Part shown: positions 33,205 to 44,279 of the stretch, one piece after another
Layout of the letters: the number at the start of each line of letters is the position of its first letter
Numbering within the stretch: position 1 is the first letter of the stretch
Assembly: GCA_028023455.1 (NCBI GenBank)
Contig: JAQFVV010001030.1
Span: 1-64,000 of the forward strand
DNA length: 64,000 bases
Reading direction: 5' to 3'
From: Epiperipatus broadwayi
Taxonomy: Eukaryota > Onychophora > Udeonychophora > Euonychophora > Peripatidae
The notes under the pieces: generated by a model
Database searches by the model: none
The model's input: the letters and a program-made list of their open reading frames with translations, nothing else
What the model was told of the DNA's origin: nothing
Translations under genes and position numbers: made by a program

Positions 33205-33840
33205 GTATTTATACATTGGACTATTTCCATCATCTAATATTAATATTGAATGTCTTCAGAAAAATTTAAAAGAGAGAAAACAGATGTGTTTAAGGTATAT
33301 ATAACAATGAACATATGTTCAATTGCGAAAATACAAAAATATTGGTTAGAGAACAAAAGATACAAAGAATAACATTTAAAGAAGCTGCTCACATGACAAT
33401 GAAAAATAATCCCATAAGTAATGTATAGAAACCATTTTGCTCTTAGGAAAAAGTTGGAGAAATCAGGAGGAACCTCATAGATAAGTATATGAAATTTCTA
33501 CTGACTGTTGCCTTTGGCAGGATGGCTCAGTTGATTAAAGCATTATCTTAAAATCCAATACTCAAGAATCTAAGAGTCCAGGTTTGATTCCCATGCTAGT
33601 ACTGTCACTGGTCAGACCAGCAACACCTAAAGAAGAGGGGTGAAAATACCTCTCAAAACATTGTGCATATACTAACCTATGTGCTATTCCTAACATTTGA
33701 ATGTATTTGGAGTATTTAAATATAAAAATTAAATTTTTCTAATGACATTCAATGCTCATATTAGATAATGAAAATAGTTCAATATATAAATACAACTAAA
33801 ACACCATCATCACACATCTTCAGAAAAACTGTAAGGGCAT
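33205..33840 (+). mobile_element. Family D fold-back, second copy, partly rearranged
   Basis: The left end 'ggactatttccatcatctaa' matches family D, but ~240 bases after 33270 do not. From 33515 the tRNA-like unit is well preserved: 'aggatggctcagttgattaa' (A-box-like TGGCTCAGTTG), then 'ccaggtttgattccc' (B box), followed by the family D arm to 33840. The unit therefore looks like a tRNA-derived SINE embedded in the fold-back. Both left-end and right-end motifs are kept although the left arm is mostly replaced. Confidence 0.75.
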
Positions 33841-33849
33841 TGGAGTTTT

Positions 33850-36600
33850 TTTCATTTAAAGAAACTAAGCTTGTTAGAGATACATAATATTATATTTATG
33901 CATGCCATTATAAAATGATTTAAGTAATCTAAAGTCTACAAAAGATATTCAGAATTTTGATAAATGACAAATATTAATAAAAAAAAATTATAAATCAAAA
34001 ACAGTGATCTAAGCAATGAAATAGGAAAATATTTGGAATTCTTTTTTAAATATGTTGCTTTCAATAATAGAAATTGGTCATCAGAGATTTATTGAGAGTA
34101 TAGATAATCAAGAAATATTACAGATGTGACTTTTGCTGTCAGTTAAATGAAAGATAAATATCATAAGCAAATACCAATTTAATAACTGCATTTATTTATT
34201 TAGATATTTAATTCAGTTAATCAAAATATTTTTATCAATATTTAACCATCTGGTTGCATTTTATACAGTACTTAAAGATGGCAGTGCTTTATAGCCTTGT
34301 GTGCATCACAAAATACTTCAGATTGCCTGGTTATCATAGTATGCTTTTACTTTAGAATATAGTTGTGTAATATTTTTTTAGTTTTAGTGTCAATCAATAG
34401 ATGGAGCCTCTTGTATTTTTTTTAAAAAAGCTTCACTTGCATAATGAAAATGATTACCGATTTGTATATTGTCTTTACTTATTAGGATACCTTTAAAATA
34501 AAGTGCTGGTATTAAACAGGAATGTTTTCCAATTTTAAGACAACAAAATTCAATTTAATTTTTTACTCCCAGATTTACAGAACACTGATTGTGACATTCT
34601 TGTCAATTTAAAATATAAAAATCTTGACTCAATAACTAATATTCCCAAACTTGGCTGCTTTTTTCAGCCAGATATAGGAAGACAAATTTACTTTGAAGGA
34701 TCAGACATCCTGAAAATATTGGATGTTGAAATTCTACCAGTATCATGGCTAGCTTTTGGAATTGGAATTAAAGAATAGTTAATACTTGAAAGTTCTGATA
34801 TGTCGAAACACCAGAAATGACCGTTACTCTTCAATCTAAAAACTTTCTACTACCACTGAACCAACTCCATAGGACATTTTACAAGTTATAAGGTGGAGTA
34901 TTTGATTGTAGATACGTAATACACTTTGTATAGATATGGTTATTTATTCTGCCAAATTGGCAGAAGTAAGAGATGGAGCTCTTAGTAATATTTCAAAAGG
35001 GCACTATAAATGTTGCTCTGATAAATAGGCATTTCATAATATTCTGAAATATGATACCAAGATCACCAGAACCATTGGTAACATTTGTTGATCTATTAAA
35101 TGAGATAAACAATAATAATCAAATGGTTTATGGCTTAAGAATTCATTGGAAGATTAAACATTAAGCTGCTCCATGATCAATGGACCTTATGCTCTAAAGC
35201 AAGTTTCTCTCCCATTACATCAAACCATCAGCATTGAATACAGTAAAGTAGAAGCTATTGTTTAAAGGCATATTTTTACTGGAATGAACTGGTGTGAATA
35301 TGTGAAATGAATAAAGAGTATAGAGGTTTTTAAAAAATGTTTTTATCATGAACTTGAACAGTTTTTCCTAGTATCACCATAAAAATATATCTTCAAATTC
35401 TAGTGGAAGAGATGCTATATTAATTTGTCTCTTCAGAGAATATGCACAGTTGGATTGATGCAATATGACAGAACTGAGATGAGTAATACACAGATAAATC
35501 CTCAAAACATTGAAAAAAATCATACTATTTTATGTATATGATGTGTTCTGTCTGAAGAACTACCTCTAAATAAACATGTTAGGTAGAGACAGAGTTTAAC
35601 TATTCACCCCCAAAAATTTTAAAGTACTTGCTTATCTGGATCGTAAGTTACTACACAAAATATAACAATATATTATCATACCTCTCACAAGTCATTTGAA
35701 ATGTTCTCCTAAACTCATGTCTTCAACAGTTTGAACCATTTCAAACATTTCTGAAATAATTTGTCCAAATTTAAAACAAAATTAATGTTCCCAAATTGTT
35801 TTACTATGGGCTAAAGTATGAAGCACATTGCAACAGTTCATGTCATAACTTGTGACCCAAGTATGGTAGCATCTTAAAATTTTTACGGTGAATAATTAAC
35901 TTATATCACTACGTATCACGAGCATTGATTCAAAGATGGTACTCTAACAGTTTGGGAAAAAATTGGTTACCATTTATCTTTTCTCTGAGACACACTGTCT
36001 ATATCAGTATTTAAAATGTATATCACATAGAATTTACGATTATTTAGTTTTTGGGTACTGGGGGAAAGACAATGCAATCAAATGGCATGGTTATAGCGGA
36101 TTTACCATAATATAAAAATACTCCATGTGGAGTGAAAAATATTTAAATATCTTACTGATAAAGAATGAATATTTTTTTAAAATATGCACTTAGAATAAGA
36201 ACTCTATGAATGTTAAAATTACATCAAGACAAAAAAAGTCATTTGAAAAACGACATTTTATTTTAAATGATATTTGTTTATTTTATGTAATACGAAGATT
36301 ATTTTCATTTTACATTTGTAAGAACTTTTTTAATATATTAAAATTATTAAAATGTTTATTTTAAGATAAAAAAGTTGCCAGTCTAAATGAGTTTTACTAA
36401 AAATAAGCTTTGCTAAAGATTGCTTTTAATCAAAGTAAACATTAACTCGAATCAATTTAAAAATAGGAAATCAGAATGAATTAAAAATTTCCGTTAAGTT
36501 TGCTTAAATGTTGCTAAACATAAACAAATTAAGTAAAAGAATTACAAAAGATAGAAGAAATAATTAATCTTAGCTGTAGTTCATTATCAAATATAAACTT
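33850..36600. other. AT-rich stretch without recognised features
   Basis: Between 34.55 and 35.3 kb base composition is more mixed and could be very old element sequence. I see no frame, motif or repeat that I can name. Confidence 0.4.
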
Positions 36601-36605
36601 CTATA

Positions 36606-36944
36606 TTGTTGTTCTCTATAATCGCAACCGCATCTGCGTGCGTTGATACAGTGTTACCATGGCAGTCACAGACCTTGAGTCCCTCGGATCATGCCCGACT
36701 CTATAACGTGACACTCGAACTTCCCACGCCTCTGGACAGTAAAGCTATTAGATTATTTATATCAACCGTCATTAAAATATTTACGAGTGGTAATAATTTT
36801 ATGAAGACCTCGGATAAATTCTTTGTTATGATACTCGAACTAATATGGAAATCGAAGAAAAATAACCAACATTATTATTTTATAACAAATGTAAAACAAA
36901 GATTATATAAAAAATGTTTATATGATAAGCATGAATTAAATTAA
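36606..36944 (+). other. GC-richer exon-like island in a 112-codon frame
   Basis: Bases 36620-36740 are CpG-containing and far less AT-rich than anything within kilobases. The frame is open for 112 codons but begins at a non-ATG codon. Inside it, a candidate 3' splice site (pyrimidine-containing tract then 'gatacag' at 36645-36651) and 5' splice site ('ggaca|gtaaag' at 36738/36739) would delimit an 87-base (29-codon) exon containing 'LYNVTLELPTPLD'. This is the best candidate for host coding sequence in the window. I do not recognise the protein, and the strand is inferred only from the longer frame. Confidence 0.3.
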
Positions 36945-36991
36945 GTAAATAACAAAATAGTTTTAACCACCAAAACATCACATGATCATTA

Positions 36992-37224
36992 TTTTATAAG
37001 AGTACCAAACTCTCCACACAGTAGTGCCACCAAGTGCAAGCCTTAGTAATCAATAAATGCAGAAATGTTTGTGCATAAAATACCCATCTAGTGCCTACTG
37101 TGGTGATATTAGATGAGTAGGCATTAGATAAGGATTTTATGTACAAATCTTCCTGCATTTATTGATTATGTAGGCGTGCACTTGGTGGCACTACTGTATG
37201 GATAGTTTGATACTCTTATTAAAA
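36992..37224. mobile_element. Fold-back repeat, family E
   Basis: The left arm, 'ataagagtaccaaactctcc', 'agtagtgccaccaagtgcaa' and 'tcaataaatgcaga', pairs with the right arm, 'tgcatttattgatta', 'gcacttggtggcactactgt' and 'gatagtttgatactcttatt'. The centre is 'ctagtgcctac..' against 'gtaggcattag'. It is preceded by the terminal-type motif 'aacatcacatgatcat'. Further copies are at 43.19 kb and, as fragments, at 14.8 and 21.5 kb. Confidence 0.88.
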
Positions 37225-37885
37225 TGGTTCTACTGCAGAATTGTCTACTTTCCTTCATGCACCTAATATGCATTCTTCATATATATATAATTGAATTGTT
37301 AAATTTTGTTGATATCATAATGTGTGCATTTTTAAAATTAAATTGTAGGTTTATGTACACATGTTAAACATATGTAAAGATACGTCAGCTCTAATCAAGT
37401 ACAATTTTAACTATTGGTATCACACTGCATGTAAATGGAAAATTTCTATGTAGTAAACATGCATTTCAGGAATGAACTTCCTTCATCAGCTTCCTCAGAG
37501 TTCAGCTGATAATCCACACAAATATATTAGCCATGTGACTTATGTTAATCCTTCTAATAGCAACTGATTTAAAGTCAAAGTATAAATGTTTATCATTGCA
37601 GATGTATATTATAAATAGCCTTTTACTTATAATATCACAGCCATGATAAAAATGTACTACATATAAATATTAGAGCTGGTTTTTTTTTTTCAAAAATGTA
37701 TTTACAACGAATTTAAAGTGAGTGGAGCTATTTATTACATATGTTAGATATGTGTATTATAAAAGATATTTAATCATTCATAAGAGGGCTAGAAACCAAA
37801 TATAGCGAATATAGTTGTCTGCTGAATATGTCAAAGTGTTTGGCAGTTATTATAAATATACAATAATGCAAAACTAGAATAATAC
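37225..37885. other. AT-rich stretch without recognised features
   Basis: Nothing supported. Confidence 0.4.
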
Positions 37886-37888
37886 TAT

Positions 37889-38200
37889 ATGGGGGATTTG
37901 AACTCATACTTTTAAGTTTTCTTCAGCTATCCACTCTATCAAATACAACTGATACCCATGGCTACACACATGTAAAAAAGGTGAATGATCTCAAATATAC
38001 GTATTTCGTTCTGAAGCAGCACTCATCAGTTGGTCCAGATCAAGATCTATCATATAAATATATATAATCAATGCACTGTTTATATTGATCATTTAATTTT
38101 TTCACATGTGTGTGGTCATGCGTATAAGTTGTATGAGATAGAGTGGATAGCTGAAGGGAGCTTGAAAGTCTGTGTTCAAATCCCCTATAATTACATATAG
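37889..38200 (-). mobile_element. Fold-back repeat with central hammerhead, family A1
   Basis: The left arm (37889-37985) and right arm (38095-38200) are inverted copies of the tRNA-like tail ('gggatttgaactcatac' against 'gtgttcaaatccc', and 'ctatccactctatc' against 'gatagagtggatag'). The right arm holds an A-box match (tagctgaaggg) and B box (gttcaaatccc), only ~15 bases apart, shorter than in a tRNA. Between the arms lies a minus-strand hammerhead. Confidence 0.82.
37986..38050 (-). ncRNA. Hammerhead ribozyme, family A1, core intact
   Basis: Read on the minus strand: helix I 5' strand with TTGATC then CCAA, CTGATGA (38029-38023), stem II, GAAA (38007-38004), a minimal helix III (AUA...UAU type) and predicted cut after A37996, then helix I 3' strand TTTGAGATCA. 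All core bases are present. Stem II is weakened (TGCTG/CAGAA, two mismatches), and H17 is A rather than C. Activity is uncertain. Confidence 0.72.
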
Positions 38201-38209
38201 ACTCCAAAT

Positions 38210-38960
38210 ATATAAATTATACTTGTATTCAAATAATAGTACTGTAAATCTAAGTATAAGCAAGCTGCATATTGTCTTAGAATAACAAAGTTTTCTATTC
38301 TTGTTAAAGTTACTCTTTTTTTTTAAAGTTTAAAGATCTTATAATAATAATTTTAATATGTTATTTAAAAAAAGAAAGAAAGACATAAAGATATTTTCCT
38401 TATCAGAATTTCAATTTGTGTCAAAGCTTATTCTATGGCTGCTCTGGTTAATAATGCTGTAGAAAAATAATTTTCCAATAATTGGTTTTCAGTCATATCA
38501 CATTACAATCAAGTATTTTTTTTATAACTTTATTCCTATCTCTGGAACAGAAGAGATTGACAATAAGAAGTACAATGAATGATGAGAATCCGATGAGGAG
38601 GATGGGGTGGGTGGAATCTTGATAAAACTTGTAGCGTTAGCAAAAAATAAATAAGATGAAATCTATATAATGCCAAAACATTAAAGAGAAAAAGAAATCA
38701 AAACACAATGATTTCAGTTTTAATAAAATAGTTGTTTTAAAAAAGATTTGCAATTATTTTATACATTTAATTTAGATATTAAAAAGAAAAGAATACATTT
38801 TAAATAAATTAAGTTGACGATGATGTCGTTTGAAAGAATATGATCTGACGCAACTGACTGCATTATATCATCGAAAACATAGCTTGGCTTGTTATTTGTC
38901 TATTTTTGAAATCTTTATTCTTCTATTTAAAGTTTGTGGACAGTAAACAGAAATTTTAAA
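38210..38960. other. AT-rich stretch without recognised features
   Basis: Nothing supported. Confidence 0.4.
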
Positions 38961-39011
38961 TATACATATGAAGTGTGACAATTTAATTTCCAGAACATGT
39001 GGAACATTATT

Positions 39012-39350
39012 GCCTACTGTTGCCTTGAAAGTGGTCTCCTTGTGCGTCTATACACTAATTAAAACGACGTTTCCATTTCTGGAAGCACACCTGGAAATAC
39101 TGTTGAGCAGATGGCTCATATTCTTTTGGGTATCAGTTTTCTGGAAGCACGCCTGGAACTCATTTTCTAGAATACTGTTGAACAGCTGTCTTATATTCTT
39201 TTGTATGTCAGTTATAGTAGAAAATCTTGGTCCTTTCAGCACAGTTTTTAATTTTGAAAGTAAGCCAGGCGAATAAGCAGGATGGTATGTAATCGATTTA
39301 TTGGCCAAAAAGTCTCTCACAGTGAGTGCACTGACTCATTTTTATGCCAA
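39012..39350 (-). pseudogene. mariner-type transposase, C-terminal remnant
   Basis: Minus strand. 'HKNESVHS' (39346-39321) occupies the position of the conserved HxNAPxH block. After a one-base shift comes 'RDFLANKSITYHPAYSPGL', then a deletion that removes the region of the third catalytic Asp, then 'SKLKTVLKGPRFSTITDIQK' and 'ENEFQACFQK'. A 60-base block including the cysteine-rich 'RCASRNGN' part is an internal duplication. In another frame 'WKRRFN*CIDAQGDHFQGN' closes the protein as in mariner/Tc1-type transposases. It is clearly inactive. No terminal repeats were located. Confidence 0.85.
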
Positions 39351-39364
39351 AACAGACACACAGG

Positions 39365-40815
39365 TATTTATTGTCTTCTCGATAGTTAACTAATGATTAG
39401 CTCTATCAGCTAAAATTTGCACATGTGTTAGCTTAAACATGTTACAACACAAATGTCCATTTCTCATGTGAATTTGATACACTTGGATCACAGATAACAT
39501 CACATGACCATTCCAAGAATCAAATTGTCCATACCTCATATATTACACAAATATTAGTTGTGTATCAGAGATATTAAATTTTAGTGTCCACAATGGCAAA
39601 CTTCTCTTACAAAAGACTCCTGGTGTAGTAGATAAAGAATAATCTATCATGCTATGACTTACTTCAAACTGAGTATAACACTTGTTTTTTATTGTCAGTG
39701 AGTAAAAAAGATTAGCAGATGTGCAGAGATATTTTTCCAATGAAGTCAATTATCAATTTAAAAAAGTCAAATGATTAGATACTCAGGAGATTATTGTGAG
39801 GTTTGAACACCAGAAGTAATAGATTAAGCTACAATCCAAGCATGTTTAATCTCAAGTTTATTGCTCTAAGTAAATGTTAAATTACACAAGGCAGATTAGT
39901 TAGGAAATAAATATATAAAAATATTATTAGCTAAAAGATAAATATCAATAAATAATCTAAATTTGGTTAGATAAACTTTGGTGATATAATCATAAAAATA
40001 TTATTATAATTGGAAAGAATCTTTACTATTGCTCAGGCAGATAAAAAGTCTCTGTCAATTCTAAAAATCCTTTGAATTCTCTCCTAATCAAAACAATTGA
40101 AAAATAACATTCTTATAACAATGACTATAATTAACATTTCATCCTCAAGCTATTGTATGAATCCTTTATATTGCTGTGAAATGATATCATGGTAAGGCAC
40201 CCCCCTGCCCTGTTAAAAATCAACATATAATATTACATTACACCAATAGAAAACCAAATAATTTTATCACAATGCTACATTAAACAGTTGCATTTTAATG
40301 CTAGTGACTTCATATTTTAGTTTACATTTTTGAACACAGATGGCTTAATCTAACTCTAAAAATTATCCTTACAATTAGAGTCTTGACTTTGTTACATGCA
40401 ACTACATCTTAAAGATTAAACAAAATTAGAGTAGATAATAATTCATTGCTGCCATTTGGTTTCAAGCCTTACCACAGATCTTTAAATCATGAATAATAGC
40501 AAAATCTACATTTGGATGTGCTATGTATTTATTAAAATTTGCATAAATTTATAAATTGAAATTTCTTTTTCCTTTTTTTCTTAGTTGTTACACTATATGT
40601 ACCCTAAATGGTTGGTCTAGTGATAGAGTGACCAATTTTGAAGCTTAACATAAACTGCTGTCCAGTTCTCTGACTTCTGGTGCTAGCACTTTTTACAAAT
40701 TCTCAAACAAGAAACATTTGGATCTGTAAGTCTACACTCCACTAAATGTGATTGAAAATCATTGTATTAATTAGACTAGAGATTGTCCATTTAAAAAACA
40801 ATATTTCTGTAGCAC
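39365..40815. other. AT-rich stretch without recognised features
   Basis: No gene supported; the frame 39543-39749 has no motif. Confidence 0.4.
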
Positions 40816-41005
40816 AATTTTTCACTACACCCCTCTCACTCAAGGTAGAGTCTGGTTTCTATCCACTTTTAACATCTTGTGGAGAGGTGTAATCATAAAC
40901 ATATGACTCAAAGATATGTGAAGAAGATGTATGATCCTCAAGATGAACATTTCATGCTGAAGCAGCACTCATCAGTTGGCCCAAATCACAATCTCTCACA
41001 AATAC
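40760..41005 (-). mobile_element. Hammerhead repeat, family A2, copy 1
   Basis: The body 'cactacacccctctcactca', 'tctatccacttttaacat', 'cttgtggagaggtgtaatca' and 'taaacatatgac' lies downstream (on the minus strand, 3') of a hammerhead. It recurs at 41.15-41.35 kb in the same orientation and at 51.38-51.6 kb. Copy-to-copy similarity is high, so this subfamily is relatively young. Confidence 0.8.
40928..40997 (-). ncRNA. Hammerhead ribozyme, family A2, core intact
   Basis: Minus strand. Helix I 5' strand GAGATTGTGATT...CCAA; CTGATGA 40975-40969; stem II GTGCTG/CAGCAT (five pairs plus a G-U); GAAA 40953-40950. Helix III is three pairs, AUG/CAU with loop UU; cleavage triplet AUC, cut between 40942 and 40941. 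Helix I 3' strand is TTGAGGATCA, pairing with TGATT and, with one mismatch, CCAA. This is a full type I hammerhead with every invariant base. Confidence 0.85.
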
Positions 41006-41149
41006 CATTATTATAGTCTAGTATGTACAGATAACCAATTACTACAGATTAATGGATAAATGTCAAACTCATCATCTTCACAACATTGGCACAAACCATT
41101 TGATGAAAGTATATTAATATTTTTATTAGTCATTCATTAGACTACAGAT

Positions 41150-41460
41150 TATCCATTAAATGAATAATATTTCTGGAGTGTAATTTTCACTATACCACTC
41201 TCACTTAAGGTAGTGACTGTTTTCTATCTGCCTTTAATGCCTTGTGGAGGGGTGTAATCATAACATCTGATCAAAGTTATATGAAAAAGTTGTATGGTCC
41301 CCAAAATGCACATTTTTGCTGAACCAGCATTCATCAGCTCTTTTTCACGTCTTTAGTCATATGTTTATAATTATACCCCTCCCAATGTATTAAAAATGAA
41401 TAGAAACCAGTTTCTACTTTGCGTGAGAGTGGCGTAGAGAAAATTATACGACAGATATAC
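41150..41460 (-). mobile_element. Hammerhead repeat, family A2, copy 2, with inverted arm
   Basis: The body at 41190-41315 is a direct copy of 40815-40940. Its ribozyme (41312-41340) keeps CTGATGA and stem II but has lost GAAA and the 5' strand of helix I, so it is dead. At 41345-41455 an inverted copy of the body follows ('cacgtctttagtcatatgtt', 'cccctcccaatg' and 'aatagaaaccagtttcta'), so the unit is a fold-back like family A1. Confidence 0.78.
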
Positions 41461-42230
41461 TATTTATTAAGTGGCTATATAGTTTATATTAGTTAAGTGA
41501 ATAGTATCTATTACATATATACATACTATACTTCAAAATGTATTAAGGGAGTTAATATTGCATATCTATATACCTACACACATATATAAATATATGTTAC
41601 TTTTATCAGATTTAAAGATAATTACATATAAGTAATAGACAATTAATTAGGTTGTGAACTGTGCTGTTAAATTTAGACTAGTTTTATGAATTAGTGTTCG
41701 ACTGGGTGGCTGATTAATAATATATGTTTAAAATGGGAAAACTATATAGTTAATGAAAGGTATTGGAATTACTTTTTTCCAGCTATATCTTCATTATCTG
41801 AGAGCTATAAAAAAGGACAGAAATAATAGGTCAAAGATTATATCCTATCATATCAAAAATAAAATCCAGTACTAAAGATCATATACTTGTGCTTATATTT
41901 TTAGAGGCACAAACCAGTTCTCTAGAATGTAGTTTCTGTAGTCGTCTATTTAAAGATTTAACCGATTTTATTTGAAGTAAAAAATAAAACAACGTCTTTT
42001 GCATAATGTAGTAAGGCATTTTATAAACATTTAATTTCTTAGTAAAAATTAATTTGGAAAATGTTTTCTTACAAAAAGAACTTTTATATCCAAAGGGAGA
42101 AATAAAATGAAACAACAAAACAAATATTAATACAATAACCATTTCAATTATTAATGCAGACGAGGCAAACAATAACTGACAACAAATATATAAACAATGA
42201 TCGCAATGCATACAAAAATAATAATTTAAT
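41461..42230. other. AT-rich stretch without recognised genes
   Basis: The minus-strand frame 41879-42211 (110 codons) is Phe/Ile/Leu/Lys-rich, has no domain signature, and is most likely chance. Confidence 0.4.
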
Positions 42231-42239
42231 ATATATATA

Positions 42240-42985
42240 TATGTAATATAACGAGCGTGCTAATAGCTCTAAACACGTTTTTTGATAAATGCTGCAAGTG
42301 AAAACATTTAAAAATCTCTATCTAGAATTACCCCTATCCCCAAACTGTTTTCGAGCTAATGGCTCTCGTCAGTGAGGCACTAGAACTCTCAGACACTATA
42401 TCCAAAATACAAACTCCAGCCCAGTATAATACTTAACTATTTAGTAGAAAATATGAAAATTTCAGACATCTATAGGTCTTCAAATCCATCCATATGGAAC
42501 TGAACCAAATTCAGATATACCATATATTAATCGCCTTAGCAATATAACAGTGCCAAAACCTTAAAAGTCAAACAATAATAGTAAGGTAATCAAGTCATAC
42601 ATCACTTGACTTAATTAGCTTGCATTTACAAATGTAATATAACAAGTCTCCTAATATAAAAAGCATATTTATGGTTTGGCTTTTAAGGCTTTAGTGATGC
42701 TATATTGCTAAAGCTATTATTAATATATGGTGTATTTGAATTTGGTTAAGTCCCACATGTCTATTCAAGTTAGATAGCTGGATTTGAAGACATATAGATG
42801 TCTGAAAATTTCAGATTTTCTATTTAATAATCAAGTATTCAATAAATATTTGGATGGAGTTTATATTTTAGATCTATAGTCTGAATGTCCTAGTGCCTCA
42901 CTGAAGAGCATGCTCATTATATTACCATTTGTAAATACAAGCTAATCAAGTCATGCGATGTATGACTTTGGTTTCTTACTATTAA
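42240..42985. mobile_element. Large palindromic family B element (about 750 bp)
   Basis: The ends 'gtaatataacgagcgtgcta' and 'gagcatgctcattatattac' are reverse complements. Further in, 'gtgaggcactagaactctca' against 'gtcctagtgcctcactg', 'gaaaatttcagacatctata' against 'atagatgtctgaaaatttca', 'ccatatattaatcgcct' against 'taatatatggtg' and 'aatcaagtcatacatcactt' against 'gcgatgtatgactt' pair across the element. The right half is homologous to 5043-5260. Hammerhead sequence is present in the left arm (minus strand) and, lacking GAAA, in the right arm (plus, 42897-42915). Confidence 0.85.
42324..42389 (-). ncRNA. Hammerhead ribozyme, family B, near-intact
   Basis: Minus strand. Outer helix I AGAGTT/AATTCT, inner helix I CCTCA/TGGGG, core CTGACGA (42372-42366, N7=C), perfect stem II GAGC/GCTC with a 5-nt loop, GAAA (42352-42349). 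Helix III has one extra A (GAAAACAGUU), so the short helix must bulge; cleavage triplet would be GUU. The catalytic core is complete but activity is doubtful because of the helix III insertion. Confidence 0.72.
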
Positions 42986-43192
42986 AAATAATAATTTTAC
43001 ATTTAGTTGCTTAAATGTGATGTTCAAGCACCAGTGTGGCAGTTTGATCTCAATAGTTTTCTAAACTAATATTAATTTTTGGGGTTTTACTCTTGGTCAG
43101 TTGAGAATCGATTAAAGAATCTTTGACTACAGAGTTCACTTATTCTATCCCTGTACTAATCCACATAGGATATAGTATCTTATGATATATAT

Positions 43193-43392
43193 TAGCAAAC
43201 TCTCCATATAGTAGTGCCATCCACTTCAAGCCTTAGTAATCAATGGATGTAAGAAGGGTTTGTGCATAAAATCCCTACATCACGCCTACACATTCAATAT
43301 ACCCAGAGTACATAGGAATTTTAGGCACAAACTTTCTTGCATCTGTTAATTATTAAAGCTTGCACTGGGTGGCGCTACTGTTTTAACAGCTT
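43193..43392. mobile_element. Fold-back repeat, family E, second copy
   Basis: 'agcaaactctccatatagta', 'agccttagtaatcaatgga' and 'tttgtgcataaaatccct' pair imperfectly with 'cttgcatctgttaattatta' and 'gcttgcactgggtggcgcta'. It is homologous to 36.99-37.22 kb. Confidence 0.82.
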
Positions 43393-43394
43393 GT

Positions 43395-44270
43395 GTACAG
43401 AAAAGTTGATTATTTGATGATTTAGTAGTATATAGATGCATATTTTTATTTTGGAAGCAGGTTTAAACTGTAAAAAGTACATGGCAAAGGACCCTGAAAT
43501 CAAACAATTAAAAGAAAATCCCAAAAATTTACAGAGATTTAAATAAAACTGAAATTACACAAACAATTCTCACATATAAAATAAAAAACATTGATAAATA
43601 CGATGTACAACATAAGCTTCAGTTTCTGTATGACCTGTGTGGTGTGAAACCTTGTTATATATTGCAATACTTATTTTCATAAATTAAAAAATATTTTCAC
43701 AGATAATTATGCAGAGCATGAACCATGTGCTTAAAAGAATATTTTGACTAATGTACAATTCATCTTATGCATAAAGTCATGGAATGATTGCAAATTTAAG
43801 TCCAGAACTCTATGCTTCTCCAAAGTAGATATAATACTACTGCAATTATTTCCAGTGACAATTTAAATTAGTAGAAACAAAACTTAAAAAATGGAAGGTG
43901 GTACTCAATTATAGGCTATTTCATACACAATAAGACCTTATATTATGCAAATTTTTTCAAAATAATTTTCATTTATATATATATTATTGTTTTTTCAATT
44001 AGTTGAAAACAAGTGTTATTTTGTCAAAACATTGGTTTATTTACTTTAATATTATTTTATTAAGCATGGTCACTCCCAAAAGCATGTTTTATGAAACATC
44101 TTTTACTCATGAGAACATTCATTTCAACACAAACACACACACACACATATATATATATGTTATTTATTCTTTCATTTTCCTTTTTTGCATTTTATTATTA
44201 TATTCAAAATACACATAAAGGATAAACAATTTTACTTAGCACTTAATTTCATGTAATTTTATTATTTATT
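43395..44270. other. AT-rich stretch; short CA/TA microsatellite
   Basis: There is a (CA)n(TA)n run at about 44130-44158 and no supported gene. Confidence 0.45.
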
Positions 44271-44279
44271 ACTATTTTT

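Noticed and set aside
36592-36760. Minus-strand reading of the GC-richer island as a HORMA-domain (MAD2-like) pseudogene
   Set aside because: Only scattered residues resemble that family and the match needs several frameshifts; too weak to claim.
38968-39276. 102-codon plus-strand frame
   Set aside because: It is the antisense shadow of the mariner transposase remnant on the minus strand.
41879-42211. 110-codon minus-strand frame as a gene
   Set aside because: Phe/Leu/Ile/Lys-driven composition, no domain, no start context and no conservation evidence.
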